Shown here one piece after another: positions 8,701 to 19,300 of a stretch of DNA of 64,000 nt; the first letter of the stretch is position 1, and each line of letters begins with the position of its first letter. The notes below the pieces were generated by a model. The model ran no database searches. It was not told the DNA's origin and was given only the letters and a program-made list of their open reading frames with translations. Source of the stretch: Tahibacter soli (GTDB lineage: Bacteria > Pseudomonadota > Gammaproteobacteria > Xanthomonadales > Rhodanobacteraceae); NCBI RefSeq assembly GCF_025717065.2, contig NZ_JAOVZO020000018.1, positions 186,001 to 250,000 on the forward strand, written 5' to 3'. Both the position numbers and the translations under genes were made by a program.

Positions 8701-11700
8701 TCGCGGCCCAGCGCGTCGCGCAGCATCGTCACGTTGCCTTCCGCATCGCGCGTCAGCGTGTCGAGGATGCGCCCGTCGCGCGCGTGGCCGATCGCGCGGT
8801 TTTCCTTGTCGTACGCGGTGACGCTGAGCACACCGCGGCGGTCGACGTGCGTGAGCACGTTGCCGAGCGCGTCGTACGTCCAGCGCTGCTCGAAGTCGCC
8901 GTCCGGCGTCGTCGGATCGGTCTGCCGCTCGCGCTGGTTCAGCGCGTTGACCGTGTAGGTCGTCGTCTGACCGCGGCCGTTGGTTTCGGCGATCACGTTG
9001 CCGGCCTTGTCGTACGTCGTACGCGTAGTCGCGGCCGTGCCGTCGACCGGCGGATACGTCGTGCTCGTGCGCCGGCCGAGCGTGTCGTACGTGTGCAACG
9101 TGGCGAAGCTGCGCGGATCGGTCTGCGATTCGAGATCGCCGTGAATGTTGTGCACCGTCACGATCGTGCGCGAGTCGGCGCCCGGCAGCGTCTGCGTGTG
9201 GGGACGATGCAGCGCGTCGTACGTCTGCGTCGTGCGACGGCCGTCGGCGTCGCGCTGCTGCGTGACGAGGCCGTCGCCGTCGAGCACGCGTTCTTCGACC
9301 AGGCCGTCGTCGTCTTCGGTGCGCGTCAGGCGATCGGCGCTGTCGTACGTGTACGCCAGCACGCGGCCGTTCGACCGCCGTTCGCTCGTCTTGTTGTTGC
9401 GCCGGTCGTAGCCGAACACCACGCGCTGACCCGCTTCCGGGCCGATCTGCTCGACGAGGTTGTTGCGCGCGTCGTAGCGCAGCGTCGTGACGCTCGAACG
9501 CGCGTCGGTGCGCGTGATCACGTTGCCGGCCGGGTCGTAGGTCTGGCGCCGCGTGCCGTCCTGCGCATCGGTCGTCGCGGTCGGACGGCCCGCGTCGTCG
9601 TACGCGATGCGACGCACCTGCGTGCCCGAACCGCGCGGGTTCTCGCGCGTCTCCACGGTCTTCGCGTCGTTGCCGTCGTACTCGTGGTGTACGACGCGAC
9701 CCAGCGGCGCGGTCTCGACCATCAGGCGGTCGCGATCATCGAACGTGCGCGTCGTCGAACGGCCTTCGCCGTCGATGCTTTCGATCGCGTTGCCGTTGCC
9801 GTCGTAGCGCGTGGTTTCTTCGACCCACGTCGTGCCGCTTTCGCTGTCGAGCTTGCGGCGCAACTGCGTGCGGCGGTACTCCGGATCGTCGTAGACGTAT
9901 TCGGTGACGCGGTCGCCGACGGTTTCGCGCGTGACGTGGCCCAGCGCGTCGACCGCGTAGAGCGTCGTGCGGTTTTCCGGCTCGTGCTTTTCGACCAGGC
10001 GGTTCGCGTCGTCGTACACGAACGTCGTCGTGTGGTTTTCACGGTCGGTCGTCGTCAGCACGTTGCCGTTCTTGTCGTACGTGTTGACGATCGCGCCGAT
10101 CGGGCTGCGCTCGTCGAGCACGCGGCCCATCTCGTCGAACGTGGTGACGGTGGCGACGTTGCGCGCGTTGACGACGCGGCGCGAGCGCTGCGTGTCGTTC
10201 CACGTCGTCGTCTCGACGGCGGCGCCGGCGTCGGTCGCGGGATACTGCACGCGCACGACGCGGTCTCGCGCGTCGTAGGCCCAGGTCGTGGTGTTGCGGT
10301 TCGCGTCGGTCTGCGCGAGCTTGCGGCCGCGCGCGTCGTGCCGCGTCGCGGTGACGTTGGCCAGCGGGTCTTCGGTTTCGCTCGGGTTGCCGTTCGCGTC
10401 GTAGCGGAACTTCCACACCTTGCCGCGGCCATCGGTGCGCGTCGCGCGGTCGCCGTTCGCGGCGTAGCCGAACGTTTCCTCGACGCCGCCGCGCGCGACG
10501 CGCGTGGCGTTGCCGCGCGCGTCGTAGCCGTAACCGGCGACGATGCTGCGCGCGTCGGTTGCCGTGTTCACGCGATTGTTGATGTAAGGCGCCGCGAACT
10601 GCGCCGGCGGCACGTAGGTCCACGTGCGCGCAAGCACCTGCGCGTTGCGCGTGATCGTCTCGCGCGTCTTGTTGCCGAACGTGTCGTATTCGTACGCGCT
10701 GACGGTGCCGAGCGCATCGGTCACGCGCGCCGGCTGCATCGCGGCGAGATTCCATTCGGTCTGCGTGACGCCGGCGGGATCGGCCGCGCGCTCGGTCGCG
10801 CCGTAGCGGTTCATCTCGTAGCGCGTGCGCTTCGCGCGCGCGTCGAGCACCTCGGTGTTCACCGGTCCGCTGCCGCGAATGCCGTCGTACGCGAACTGCG
10901 TGACGCCGAGATCGGGTTCGGTCAACGTCTTCGCGCGCTGCTCGGGTTCGAGCCAGTCTTCGCCGCCGCTGCGCGCGACCGACCAGCCGAGTTCGTACTC
11001 GTACGTGCGCGCAAGCTGCGTCATGCCGTCGCGCGCGGCCGTCAGCCGATAGCCGAAGCGCTTGACCGTCAGGCGGTCGCCCATGCCGACGGCCTGCCAG
11101 CCGTAGTCGCGGTATTCGTACAGGCTCACGCGCGTGCCGAGGCCGCTGCCGTCCTTGCGAGTCACTTTCGACAGATTGCCGTTCGCGTCGTAGTCGTACG
11201 CGATCTCGATGCCGTCGGGGCCGCGCGCGCTCGCGAGCATCGTGTAGTGCTGCTCGACGGGCACGCCGTTGATCGGCGCCGTCACGACGCGCCGCGTGTA
11301 GCCGAGGTCGATCTGCCGGCCCGCGCTGTCGCTCATGCGCACGACGCGCGGTTCGCCGTCGTTGCGCTCCCAGGTGTAGACGACGCGGTTGCCGTTCGTG
11401 TCTTCGGCGTACGACAGCCGCGGGCCGGCGACGTCGGCCTCGGCGAAGTGATGCCGCGTGCCGTCCTTGGCGTAGTAGTCGTACGCGCCGGCGCGCTGGA
11501 TCAGCACGCCGTGATAGCCGTTCAGCGCCTCGAAGCGTCGCGCGCCGTCGGGTTCGATCCCGACCGGCCGGAAGCGCTGCCCCTGGCCCGTGCCGCCAGT
11601 CATGATGCGTTCGTCGCAGCCGGTCGTGCGCACCTGGTTGTCGAGATCGACCGACCAGCCGCTGCCGAAGAAGCCCGGATCGGCGCCGCCCTGATGGCTC

Positions 11701-14700
11701 GCGTACGTGCGCACGAGGCGCAGGCCCGGGCCGCGGCCGGCGAGCGCGATGTCTTCCTCCGTGAGCGTCGCGTTGCCGCTGAACACGTCGACGCCCTTGA
11801 CGATGCTGTGCGCGAGCGGCAGCGCGTCGTGGCGTTCGATGTTGTTCGAGATGCGGCCGGTATACTTTTCGTATTTGCCGTCGGCAGCGGTCGCCTCGAG
11901 CGTGTACGCGTAGTCGCCGGGACCGAGACGGTTCGGTTCGATCGTCGTGTCGTGCAGGCCTTCGTCGCGCTGTTCGTTCGCGATCTGCACGTATTCGGCG
12001 ATCGTCGACGGGTTGCCTTGCGCGTCGAGCGGGTTGAACTTCAGCGTCACGCGCGCCGGCTGCGCCAGCACGTAGCCGAAGCGCGCGCCGGTCGAGCAGA
12101 CGTAGCCCGACGGAATATCGATGTCCTGATTGAGAGAAATCGATTTCGGGAAATTGCCGCTGAGGAACCCGGAGATATCGGCCGGCACGCCGCCGCCCGT
12201 GCCGCCGCCGCTGCCCGGCAGCGTATCGCTCGCGCCGGCCGCGATGACGCCGTAGCCGGCCACGACGCCCTGTCCGAACGCGAGCGTCGTCGACGCCGAC
12301 ACCATGCGGAACGGCGTGTCGTCGTTGAGCACCGTGCGCACTTTGTACGTCGCGTCGCGCTCGACGACGAAGCCGCGCGAGATCGTGCAGCCGACGTCGC
12401 TGTTGTCGCGCGGGTTGCCGCACTCGGTGACGACTTCGTCGTTCTTCAACAGTTCGATGCGCACCGGCGAGGCGTAGTAGTCGTCCGGCTTGAACGCGCC
12501 GGTCAGTGTGACGTCGTGCTCGGTCGCCGAGAACGCGTTCAGCCCGATGAAGTCGGGCGACACGGCCGGCTGGCGCGGATCGACGGTCCAGCCTTGCAGG
12601 CTGTCGGCGCGCGCCGCCTTCTTCGCGGCGATCGTGCGGCCGCCGGCCTCGACGATGCGGTAGGTGCCGGTGATGCGTCCGGGTTCGGGGCCGCCGCGCA
12701 GGTCGTACAGATACGTGCCCGGCGCCGTCATGCGCACGTTCTCGCCGCCGCCGTTGGCGAAATCGAAGTCGAGCGTGGCGCCGACGACGGGCTGCCACTC
12801 GACGACGTTCACGCGGCCGTTGCGATACGTCGCGTCGTAGAGGTCGACGCGCAGCGGATACGGCGCGAGCTCGCCGGGCCGCGCCGCTTCCATCAGGTCG
12901 GCGACGTTGCGGTCGGACGGAACGAGGCCGTGCGTGCGCGTGTACAGCCACGGCTGGATCAGGTAGTCGTGGCTGTCGCAGCTCTCGTACGCCTCGCCGG
13001 TGCGCAGCGTCAGCGATTGCGTCGCGCTGCCGGCGGTCGCGACGAGCGTCACCGTCGCCGGCGCCGCGTTCGGCGGCACGAGCAGGAACGGGGCGCCGAA
13101 CGAGCGCGACGCGAGCGTCACGCTCGGCGTCGCGCAGCCGTTGCCGGTCAGGATCGGCGCGTCGACGGGACACTGGCCGATCGTCGCCAGCGCCGCGTCG
13201 ATCGTGTCCGGAATCTGGATACCCGGATCGCCGCACGCGAGATCGCGGAACGCCGTCGACGCGTCGATGGTGATCGGTGCGTTCGCGATGTCGTTGTCGT
13301 ACTGGTCCGCGACCGCGACCGTCAGCGGCCGCGAGGCGATGCCGACCGACAGCGTCGGCGGCTCGGTGTTGCCGAACACGAGTTTCGCCGGCGCGTCCGG
13401 CTTGATCCACGCGCGGATCGGCTCGCCGACGCCGATGCGTCCGGCGCGTGTCGGCGCGCTGACGTCGACGACTGCCGCGCCGAAGAACTGCGGATACTCC
13501 CAGTCGGGTTCGAGGCGATAGCGGCCGACCTCGCCGAGCGTCGTGTCGAGCCGCAGCCGCGCCTCTGCGATGCCGCGCGCGTCGGTCGCGACGGTGATCG
13601 TCGCGCCTTCGCCTTCCGGACCGACGAGCCGCGACGCGCCCACTTGCATCGCGAACGTCACCGACGCGCCGCGCACCGGCCGTCCGCGCGCATCGGCGAC
13701 GACCACGCGCAGCGGTCGCGCCAGCAGCGTTCCGGCGACGCCGTCCTGGTCCTGGCTCGCGGCGTCGACCGACATCAGCGCGGCGGCGAGCGGATCGTCG
13801 TTCGGCGGTTCGCCGTACGCGTTGCCGAGCAGTTCGACGAGATTCTGGAAGTACCACATCGCCGGTGGCAGCGTCGTCGCGCCGCCGGCAAGATCGCCCG
13901 CGATGAACCAGCCCGACTCGCCGGTCGCGAGCGCGCGTACGCGCCACGCCGCGCCGGTCCACGCGTTGACCGTCAGCGGATCGCGCGGCACGTCGACAAC
14001 GTAGCCGCGTGCGAGCCACGCCGCGATCGCGTCCTTGACAGTCTGCGGCTGGTTCAGGCCGGCAACGCCGGTCGAATTGGACAGTTGCACAACGGGAATA
14101 TTCTGCGCCGTCGCGAGCGCAAGCGCCCTGTCGGCGGATATGCTGTCGACGGCCCACTGCTGTTCGAACACGCGATGTTCGAGCGCCGAGCCCTGCAGCG
14201 CGGAGAGTTCGGTGAAGTCGACTTCGGCGCGGTTGTCGGCGACGCCGGCGAACGCTTCGGCCGGGCGCATCGCGGCGTCGAGCGCGACGCCCTGCCACGC
14301 CATGCCGTCGACCACGCCGCCGACGCGCGCGACCGCATAGCGATTGATGACGAACGCGAGCGCCGGAAACGGCCGCACCACGCCGACACCGGCGAGCCGC
14401 GCGAGCTCGTCGTCGGCGTCGTCCCACGAGGCGAGATAGCGCGCGCCGAGATTGCCGAGCACGCGCGCCGCGGCGGTTTCGCTCTCGCCGGGCAGCACGA
14501 CGTCGTCGGATTGCTGCGCGGGACGATCGGCCTGCGCGTCGACGACGAGCGACGCCATGCCGCCGGCCACGACGTCCTGCGCTATCGGCGCGGCGCTGCC
14601 GGCCGGGCCGTCGAACGTCACCTCGACGCGATGGGTCGCGCCGTTCTCGAGCGCGCCCGTGCCGTGCCGCGCGGGCATGCCCGCGACATTCAGCACCGGA

Positions 14701-16370
14701 CGCACCTCGATCAGCGACGGCGGCACCGCACCCAAGCCGCCGGCGCGATCGGCGATATTGCCGTCCTCGATCGACGCCGGCTCGTACGCGAGCGTGACGC
14801 GTCGGTCGGCGACATCGGCGAGCGGCAGCGTCGCGTCGACGAGCGCGGCATCGGCCGCGCCGCGCACGACGATGCGCACGTGCTGGCGCAGGCGTTCGGG
14901 CAGCCGCGCGAATTCGCCGGTCACCGCGAGGCTCGCCGCCGGCAGGCTCGCCGGCAGCACTTCGAGCGGCGGCGCGTCGACGCCGTGCCGCGCGAGCTGG
15001 TCGTCGTACGCGAGCGGCGGCGAAGCCTGCGCGAGCGTCTGCGTCACGGTGTCGCGCAGGCGATCGAGCGGCGCCTGCGTCTGCACCGAGGCGATCGTCG
15101 CGTCGGCGAACGCGCGCGCCGGGACGTTCGCCGCGGCGAGCGCGCCGCGCGCGGGCACGAACCGGTGCGGCTTGAGCGCCGGTGCGAGCGGCAGCCAGGT
15201 CCTGCCGTCGAGATCGGCGCTCGTGCCGCGATAGTTCGTCAGCGGCAGGTACGCGTCGACCCACACGTGCGCGATCGCGTACGCGGCGATCCGGCCACCG
15301 CGCACGACGGGCTTGTGCGCGACGCCGGCCGCGGCGAGCGCCTGGCCGATCTTGTCGGCGCGAACGGCGAGCGACGCCGCGAGGTCGGCGACCGGCACCT
15401 CGACGACGCCCTCGACGTAGCGCGCGGGTGCGAGCGACGCGCGCAGCAGCGCGATCAGCAGGCTCGCCTGGTCGACGTCGTTGCCGGACAGCGTGCGCAA
15501 AGTACCTTTTGCGCCTTTCTGCGCGCCGGCGTACCACTGCGTGCGCACTTCGCTGCGCACGAAGTCGGCGATGCGCGCATAGTCGTGGCCGAGGCTCGCG
15601 GCTTTCGAGCGGATATCGGCCGACAGCGGCGCGTCGTCGGCTTCCATCACGTCGTCGGCGGTCGGCGCGACGTCTTCCGCCGCGTTCGCGTACGCCGGCA
15701 CGACCGCCGGCAGCAGCACCGGTTCGCGTGCCGGCAGGCGCGGACGATGCACCGGCAGGTTCGCGCCGTAGATCGACGGGGCGTTCTGCGCGGCGCTCGC
15801 GGACGCCGCATCGACGAGATCGGCCAGCTGTGCGGTTTGCCCCGCGCGCTTGACCGACGTGAGCGCCTGACGCGCCCGCGCGAGCGCCGCGTCGTCGCGC
15901 GCGAGCGCCGCGGCGAGCGCGGCCTTCTTCGCGGTCCAGCGCGTCGCGGCGGGCGGCGGCAGCGTCGCGACGCGCGCGTCGATCGCGGCGATGCGCGCGT
16001 CGACGAGCAGGCGCTGCGCGGCGAGGTCGTCGAGTGCGCCGCGCAACGCGTCGGGCGCGGCGCCGTCCCGCACGGCGCCGGCGAGCGCACCGGCGCGCGC
16101 GAGACGTCGCGCGTAGCCGGCGAACGCGCCGTCGTCCGCGACGATCTTCGCGGCGGGGGGCGGCGCGCCGTCACGCTGCGCCTGCGCGATCGCGGCGCGC
16201 GCGTCGGTGCCGGCGACGAGCGCCTCGATCACGCGCGCCGACGGCGGCACGGGTTCGGCGGCATGGGCGCCGCAGGCGACGGCGCAGATCAGACCGAACG
16301 CGAAGTGACTGAGTTTCTGCATGGCGTTTCGCGTCGTCGGGTTCGGATGGCGGCGGTCGGTCGGGTTCAT
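5703..16370 (-). CDS. Sec-exported RHS/YD-repeat polymorphic toxin with transglutaminase-like domain
   Basis: A 3555-residue protein. ATG 16370 is preferred: GGGAG lies 7 nt upstream and the ATG overlaps the TGA of the giant gene as ATGA; ATG 16322 is an alternative. A hydrophobic Sec signal ends in CGAHAAEP. About residues 250-400 form a transglutaminase-like domain (GNDVDQASLLIALLRA, PARYVEG, HVWVDAYLP); the usual Cys is missing and only the His is clear, so catalysis is doubtful. An invasin-like Ig (Big) domain lies near 870-975. A DUF6531-type motif (VDVFSGNATLTEEDI) near 1525 opens the RHS part, followed by YD repeats to about 3100 and the core ending in YVDPTGR near 3207. The last ~348 residues are the variable tip, with no recognised family (FEIKAGGDATRLGSGKDMF, then TWTGQRAEEFGF). 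No PAAR domain is present, so type VI delivery is unlikely. It is probably cell-surface or secreted. Confidence 0.85.
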   Translation of the reverse strand: MNPTDRRHPNPTTRNAMQKLSHFAFGLICAVACGAHAAEPVPPSARVIEALVAGTDARAAIAQAQRDGAPPPAAKIVADDGAFAGYARRLARAGALAGAVRDGAAPDALRGALDDLAAQRLLVDARIAAIDARVATLPPPAATRWTAKKAALAAALARDDAALARARQALTSVKRAGQTAQLADLVDAASASAAQNAPSIYGANLPVHRPRLPAREPVLLPAVVPAYANAAEDVAPTADDVMEADDAPLSADIRSKAASLGHDYARIADFVRSEVRTQWYAGAQKGAKGTLRTLSGNDVDQASLLIALLRASLAPARYVEGVVEVPVADLAASLAVRADKIGQALAAAGVAHKPVVRGGRIAAYAIAHVWVDAYLPLTNYRGTSADLDGRTWLPLAPALKPHRFVPARGALAAANVPARAFADATIASVQTQAPLDRLRDTVTQTLAQASPPLAYDDQLARHGVDAPPLEVLPASLPAASLAVTGEFARLPERLRQHVRIVVRGAADAALVDATLPLADVADRRVTLAYEPASIEDGNIADRAGGLGAVPPSLIEVRPVLNVAGMPARHGTGALENGATHRVEVTFDGPAGSAAPIAQDVVAGGMASLVVDAQADRPAQQSDDVVLPGESETAAARVLGNLGARYLASWDDADDELARLAGVGVVRPFPALAFVINRYAVARVGGVVDGMAWQGVALDAAMRPAEAFAGVADNRAEVDFTELSALQGSALEHRVFEQQWAVDSISADRALALATAQNIPVVQLSNSTGVAGLNQPQTVKDAIAAWLARGYVVDVPRDPLTVNAWTGAAWRVRALATGESGWFIAGDLAGGATTLPPAMWYFQNLVELLGNAYGEPPNDDPLAAALMSVDAASQDQDGVAGTLLARPLRVVVADARGRPVRGASVTFAMQVGASRLVGPEGEGATITVATDARGIAEARLRLDTTLGEVGRYRLEPDWEYPQFFGAAVVDVSAPTRAGRIGVGEPIRAWIKPDAPAKLVFGNTEPPTLSVGIASRPLTVAVADQYDNDIANAPITIDASTAFRDLACGDPGIQIPDTIDAALATIGQCPVDAPILTGNGCATPSVTLASRSFGAPFLLVPPNAAPATVTLVATAGSATQSLTLRTGEAYESCDSHDYLIQPWLYTRTHGLVPSDRNVADLMEAARPGELAPYPLRVDLYDATYRNGRVNVVEWQPVVGATLDFDFANGGGENVRMTAPGTYLYDLRGGPEPGRITGTYRIVEAGGRTIAAKKAARADSLQGWTVDPRQPAVSPDFIGLNAFSATEHDVTLTGAFKPDDYYASPVRIELLKNDEVVTECGNPRDNSDVGCTISRGFVVERDATYKVRTVLNDDTPFRMVSASTTLAFGQGVVAGYGVIAAGASDTLPGSGGGTGGGVPADISGFLSGNFPKSISLNQDIDIPSGYVCSTGARFGYVLAQPARVTLKFNPLDAQGNPSTIAEYVQIANEQRDEGLHDTTIEPNRLGPGDYAYTLEATAADGKYEKYTGRISNNIERHDALPLAHSIVKGVDVFSGNATLTEEDIALAGRGPGLRLVRTYASHQGGADPGFFGSGWSVDLDNQVRTTGCDERIMTGGTGQGQRFRPVGIEPDGARRFEALNGYHGVLIQRAGAYDYYAKDGTRHHFAEADVAGPRLSYAEDTNGNRVVYTWERNDGEPRVVRMSDSAGRQIDLGYTRRVVTAPINGVPVEQHYTMLASARGPDGIEIAYDYDANGNLSKVTRKDGSGLGTRVSLYEYRDYGWQAVGMGDRLTVKRFGYRLTAARDGMTQLARTYEYELGWSVARSGGEDWLEPEQRAKTLTEPDLGVTQFAYDGIRGSGPVNTEVLDARAKRTRYEMNRYGATERAADPAGVTQTEWNLAAMQPARVTDALGTVSAYEYDTFGNKTRETITRNAQVLARTWTYVPPAQFAAPYINNRVNTATDARSIVAGYGYDARGNATRVARGGVEETFGYAANGDRATRTDGRGKVWKFRYDANGNPSETEDPLANVTATRHDARGRKLAQTDANRNTTTWAYDARDRVVRVQYPATDAGAAVETTTWNDTQRSRRVVNARNVATVTTFDEMGRVLDERSPIGAIVNTYDKNGNVLTTTDRENHTTTFVYDDANRLVEKHEPENRTTLYAVDALGHVTRETVGDRVTEYVYDDPEYRRTQLRRKLDSESGTTWVEETTRYDGNGNAIESIDGEGRSTTRTFDDRDRLMVETAPLGRVVHHEYDGNDAKTVETRENPRGSGTQVRRIAYDDAGRPTATTDAQDGTRRQTYDPAGNVITRTDARSSVTTLRYDARNNLVEQIGPEAGQRVVFGYDRRNNKTSERRSNGRVLAYTYDSADRLTRTEDDDGLVEERVLDGDGLVTQQRDADGRRTTQTYDALHRPHTQTLPGADSRTIVTVHNIHGDLESQTDPRSFATLHTYDTLGRRTSTTYPPVDGTAATTRTTYDKAGNVIAETNGRGQTTTYTVNALNQRERQTDPTTPDGDFEQRWTYDALGNVLTHVDRRGVLSVTAYDKENRAIGHARDGRILDTLTRDAEGNVTMLRDALGRETRTVYDKANRKTRETRPLEAQSSWTYTPEGDIETATDADARTTSYTYTKRRYLETQTLAGETTTHAYNGSGQPTQRQRPNGKTWTFAYDEAGRLESVEDPLSHVTTYGYDAANNRTSIEDANHRITTFAYDARNRLAGKTYPGGAAYVWKYDADGNQTSIDTPNGRTIATTYDALNRALTTTYSGATPSEASQTTRHYDGNANVVSVDETIGGDTRTETRRYDAFDRVEHVTDAYGRTVDYRYDAVGNRTHLVDHDGAETVWGYDDLNRNTAITVPGQGTTTQTQTKTGKLASIVRPDGSESAYNYDDAGRIDSIVHTKAGETIASYAYRYDLNGNRIEQKETNGGTTNGEAITAYRYDDADRLDRVTEPERVTNYVLDAVGNRTRETATANGQPVSDSILGYNARDQLTSRADAVANVNVVQTYDDSGNLKTQTSNGVLRTYDYDARDRMTQMQEGANAPLTFDYDAQGMRLKKSQGTQTTKYQYDQTSLLAETNAIGNTLARYHYSATQLIGETKAGTTPQQRHYLLDALRSPIALLTQQGAVSARTRYDAWGEVIAQQGTSGVIVTPLRDQANANLVATDEQPVGFTGYIKDGESGLYYAKARYYDSAVARFTTEDPEAGKDMEPPSLHRYLYAYANPTVYVDPTGRCANNWCAAGMAYAYAETDEERLVAARAMANSNPALGLTVGAAVPFVQTSLELGRALGIEGWEPPPVTPEVALAQAHAEMSAAQEIALYGAAGYYLKSLGQSIGTNVRDFRDASSSNDYVGMGASGARLAGNATEVAGLASAAGVAGRTTYIAFEGASGKTVLKASSKVAPTWEQRLAMNAENDFVGDQIVHPVKVVSRLEPRVDVASKFKFKSRDNGAYSLSYGRSDTHGLDAYVDKNGILGFEIKAGGDATRLGSGKDMFYSMMRRLQSEGVEVNGINGQWQAGGRSTNYDGYHAARLTGASAEEAAATTWTGQRAEEFGFTHVESVEEIYKGVRAKFRKPPKDPSQ

Positions 16371-19300
16371 CGCGTCACTCCCGCGTAGCGCTGCGCGGCG
16401 AGCACGTAGCGCGCGTAGGCGAGCCACGGCACGGCGTCGGGCGTCGATCGCCGCGACGCCGGCGTCGCGGCGACGAAGTCGAAGCCGTCGCAGAAGATGT
16501 GGTCGACGAGATCGAAGCCATTCATGAAGAACCGGTCGGGCGGCTCGCCGTTCACGCATGGCGCGTAGATCTGCGTGGGCGTCTCGGCCAGCAGCGTCCA
16601 CGCCGGCGTGCCGCCGCTCGCGGCCTGGAACGCTTCGAGCCGCAGGCGATAGTCGCCGCCGTCGAACGCGGCCGTGTCGAACGTCGCGTCGAGCGTTTGC
16701 GCGCCCTGCGATGCGAGGCTGACGGTCGTTTCGCGCGACGCGGCCGGCTCGCTCGCGCCGAGCGCGAACAGCCGCACGCGCACCGGGATGCCGTCGACGG
16801 CGACCGCGCCGGGATTGCGCACGGTGTACGGCGCGACGAGCGGCGCGCCGCGCAGCACGATCGGCGCGACCGTGCCGAACTCGCCGGTGACGAGCGACAC
16901 CTCGGGCACGTACGTCACGACGATGCGGGCCTGCGCGCCGACGTTGCCGGCGCGATCGGTCGCGGTCGCCGCGATCGTGTTCGCGCCCGCGACGAGGTTC
17001 GCCGCGGCGACGCCGAACGCGCCGCTCGCGTCGGCGAAGACGGTCGCCGCGAACGTGCCGATCGCGATATCCACTCTGGCCAGCGGTTCGGTCGTGCCGG
17101 CGATCGCGACGGTCGATGCGTGCACGGTCGCGCCGTCAGCCGGGCTCGCGATGACGACGGCCGGCGGTTCGCGGTCGATCGCGAACGCGATCTGCCGCTG
17201 CGCCGCGTTGCCGGCCGCGTCGGTCGACGCGATGCGCAGCACGTACTCGCCGCTCGCGTCGATCGCCGTGCCGGAAACGAACGGCGCGCCGTTCAGCGCG
17301 ATCGTCGTCGTGCCCGGATGCGCGTCGGTCACCGCGATCGACGGCGTCACCGCGTGCGCGACGAGATCGCCGTCGGCGACGCCCGTGACGGCGATCGACG
17401 GCGCCGTGTCGTCGACCGCGAACGCGACCGGCGCGAGCGTGCGCACGTTGCCGGCGCCGTCGGTCGCGCGCAGTTCGGCCGCGCGGTCGCCTTCGTCGAG
17501 CGCGAGCGGCGCGCTCGCGAACTCGCCCGGCGTCGCCGTTGCCGTCAGCGCGAACCACGCCGCACCGTCGATGCGTGCCTCGACCGACGCGATGCCGCTC
17601 AACGCGTCGCTCGCCGCCGCGCGCAGCGCGACCGGCGAGCGCAGCACCGCGCCGGCCGCCGGCGCGAGCGCCGCGAGCACGGGCTGCGCGCGGTCGACGA
17701 CGTCGACGGCTTCGGCGTCGAGCGTCGTCCAGGCTCCGCCGCGATCGACCGCGAGCGTCACGCCGACGCTGCCGAGCGGCCACGCGTCGGACGCGAACGT
17801 GCGATCGGTCGCGAACGTTTCGCCGGCGGCGAAGTCGCGCTCGACGGTGTCTTCGGCGAGCACCTGCGCCGTCGCGGTTTCGACGCGCACGCGCAGACGC
17901 TGTGCCGGCAGCGCGGTCGCGCCCGGGTTGTGCGCGGTCAGCGTCACCGCGAGCGGCGTGCCGTGCGCGAGTTCGGCCGCGCCCGGCTGCACGGTGCCGA
18001 CGAGCGCGGCGCTCTGCGTCTCGTAGCGCACGCGCACGCTGGCCGGACCGCCGGCGTTGCCGGCGCGGTCGCGCGCGGTCGCCGCGATCGCGTTGTCGCC
18101 GGGCGCGAGCGGCACGGCCGCGAACGTCGCGGTGCCGGCGGCGTCGGCGGTCTGCTGCGACTGCCACGCGCCGGCCGCGAGCGTCGCCGTCGCGTTCGCC
18201 TCGGTTTGCACAATGACCGAAACGGTACTTTGCGATACGACGGCGCCGTCCGCGGGCTGCGCGATGGCGACGGCCGGCGCGACGCGGTCGATCGCGAAAC
18301 GCACGGTGCGCTGCGCGACGTTGCCGGCCGCGTCGGTCGCGCGGACCGACAGCAGGTATTCGCCGTCGGCGTCGATCGGCGTGCCCGACACGTACGGCGC
18401 GCCGTTCAGGCGCACGTCGTCGGTGCCGGGATGCGCCTCGACGATCGCGATCGTCGGCGTCACGACGCGGCTGACGGCGTCGCCGTCGGCGATGCCGTCG
18501 ATCGCGATCGACGGCGCGGTCGCGTCGACGTCGAACGTGCGCTCGTCGCTCGTCGTTTCGTTGCCCCAGGCGTCGCGCGCGCGCACGACGACGCGGTGCG
18601 TGCCGTCGGCGAGGCCGTCGACGCCGCGCAGGTAGTAGCCCTCGGCGCCCATGCCGAGCGGCTGCCACGCGCCGCCGTCGACGCGGAACTGCGCCAGCGC
18701 GATCGTCGAATGGCGATCGACGATGCTCGCGCGCAGCGCGACGACCGCGGACTGCGTCGCGGCGCTCGCCGGCGACAGCACGACGATCTCCGGCGGCAGC
18801 GCGTCGACGACGCCGAAGCCGAGCCGCGCGAGCACGCGCCAGGCGTCCGGCGCGTCGCCGGGCAGCCGCGCCTCGAGAACCGCGCCGTGCGGCACGAGCG
18901 CGAGCGGCGGCGCGGCGAGCGACAGCGCGCCGTTGCCGTTCGCGCCGGGCGCGAGGTCGAACGTCTGCTGCGTCTGCGCCACGCTCGTCGACGAGCCGGC
19001 AACGGCAACGCGCACGCGCGCGACGACGCCGGCGAGCGCGACGTCGCCGCGATTGGTCAGCGTGAAACGCAAGTCGCCGCCGAAGCCCGCCGCGACCGAT
19101 TCGGCCGGCGACAGCGCGAGCGCGCCGGCGAGCGCGATCGTCGGCGCCGCGGCGTCGAGCGTGACCGAGCTTTCGGCGAGCGTCGCGTAGTCCGGCGCGA
19201 CGAGGCGCAGGCGCAGGCCGTACGCGCCGGGCGCGAGGCCCGCGGTATTCCACAAATCGTCTTTGCGGATTTCGTAGCCGGGCAGCAGCGTGCCGAGCGG

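Noticed and set aside
6800-11400. Regularly spaced repeats that might suggest a CRISPR array
   Set aside because: The repeats are degenerate YD-repeat codons in an open reading frame, without conserved direct repeats separated by unique spacers.
6804-16388. A 3194-codon open frame on the plus strand across the RHS gene
   Set aside because: Its translation is dominated by Arg, Val and Ala with no domain pattern, and it is the antisense of YD-repeat codons in GC-rich DNA. The minus-strand frame has a signal peptide, RHS core motifs and coupled neighbours.
16370-16601. N-terminal extension of the RHS reading frame beyond 16370
   Set aside because: It lies inside the giant gene, is Arg-rich and would displace the Sec signal; ATG 16370 has GGGAG and the ATGA overlap.
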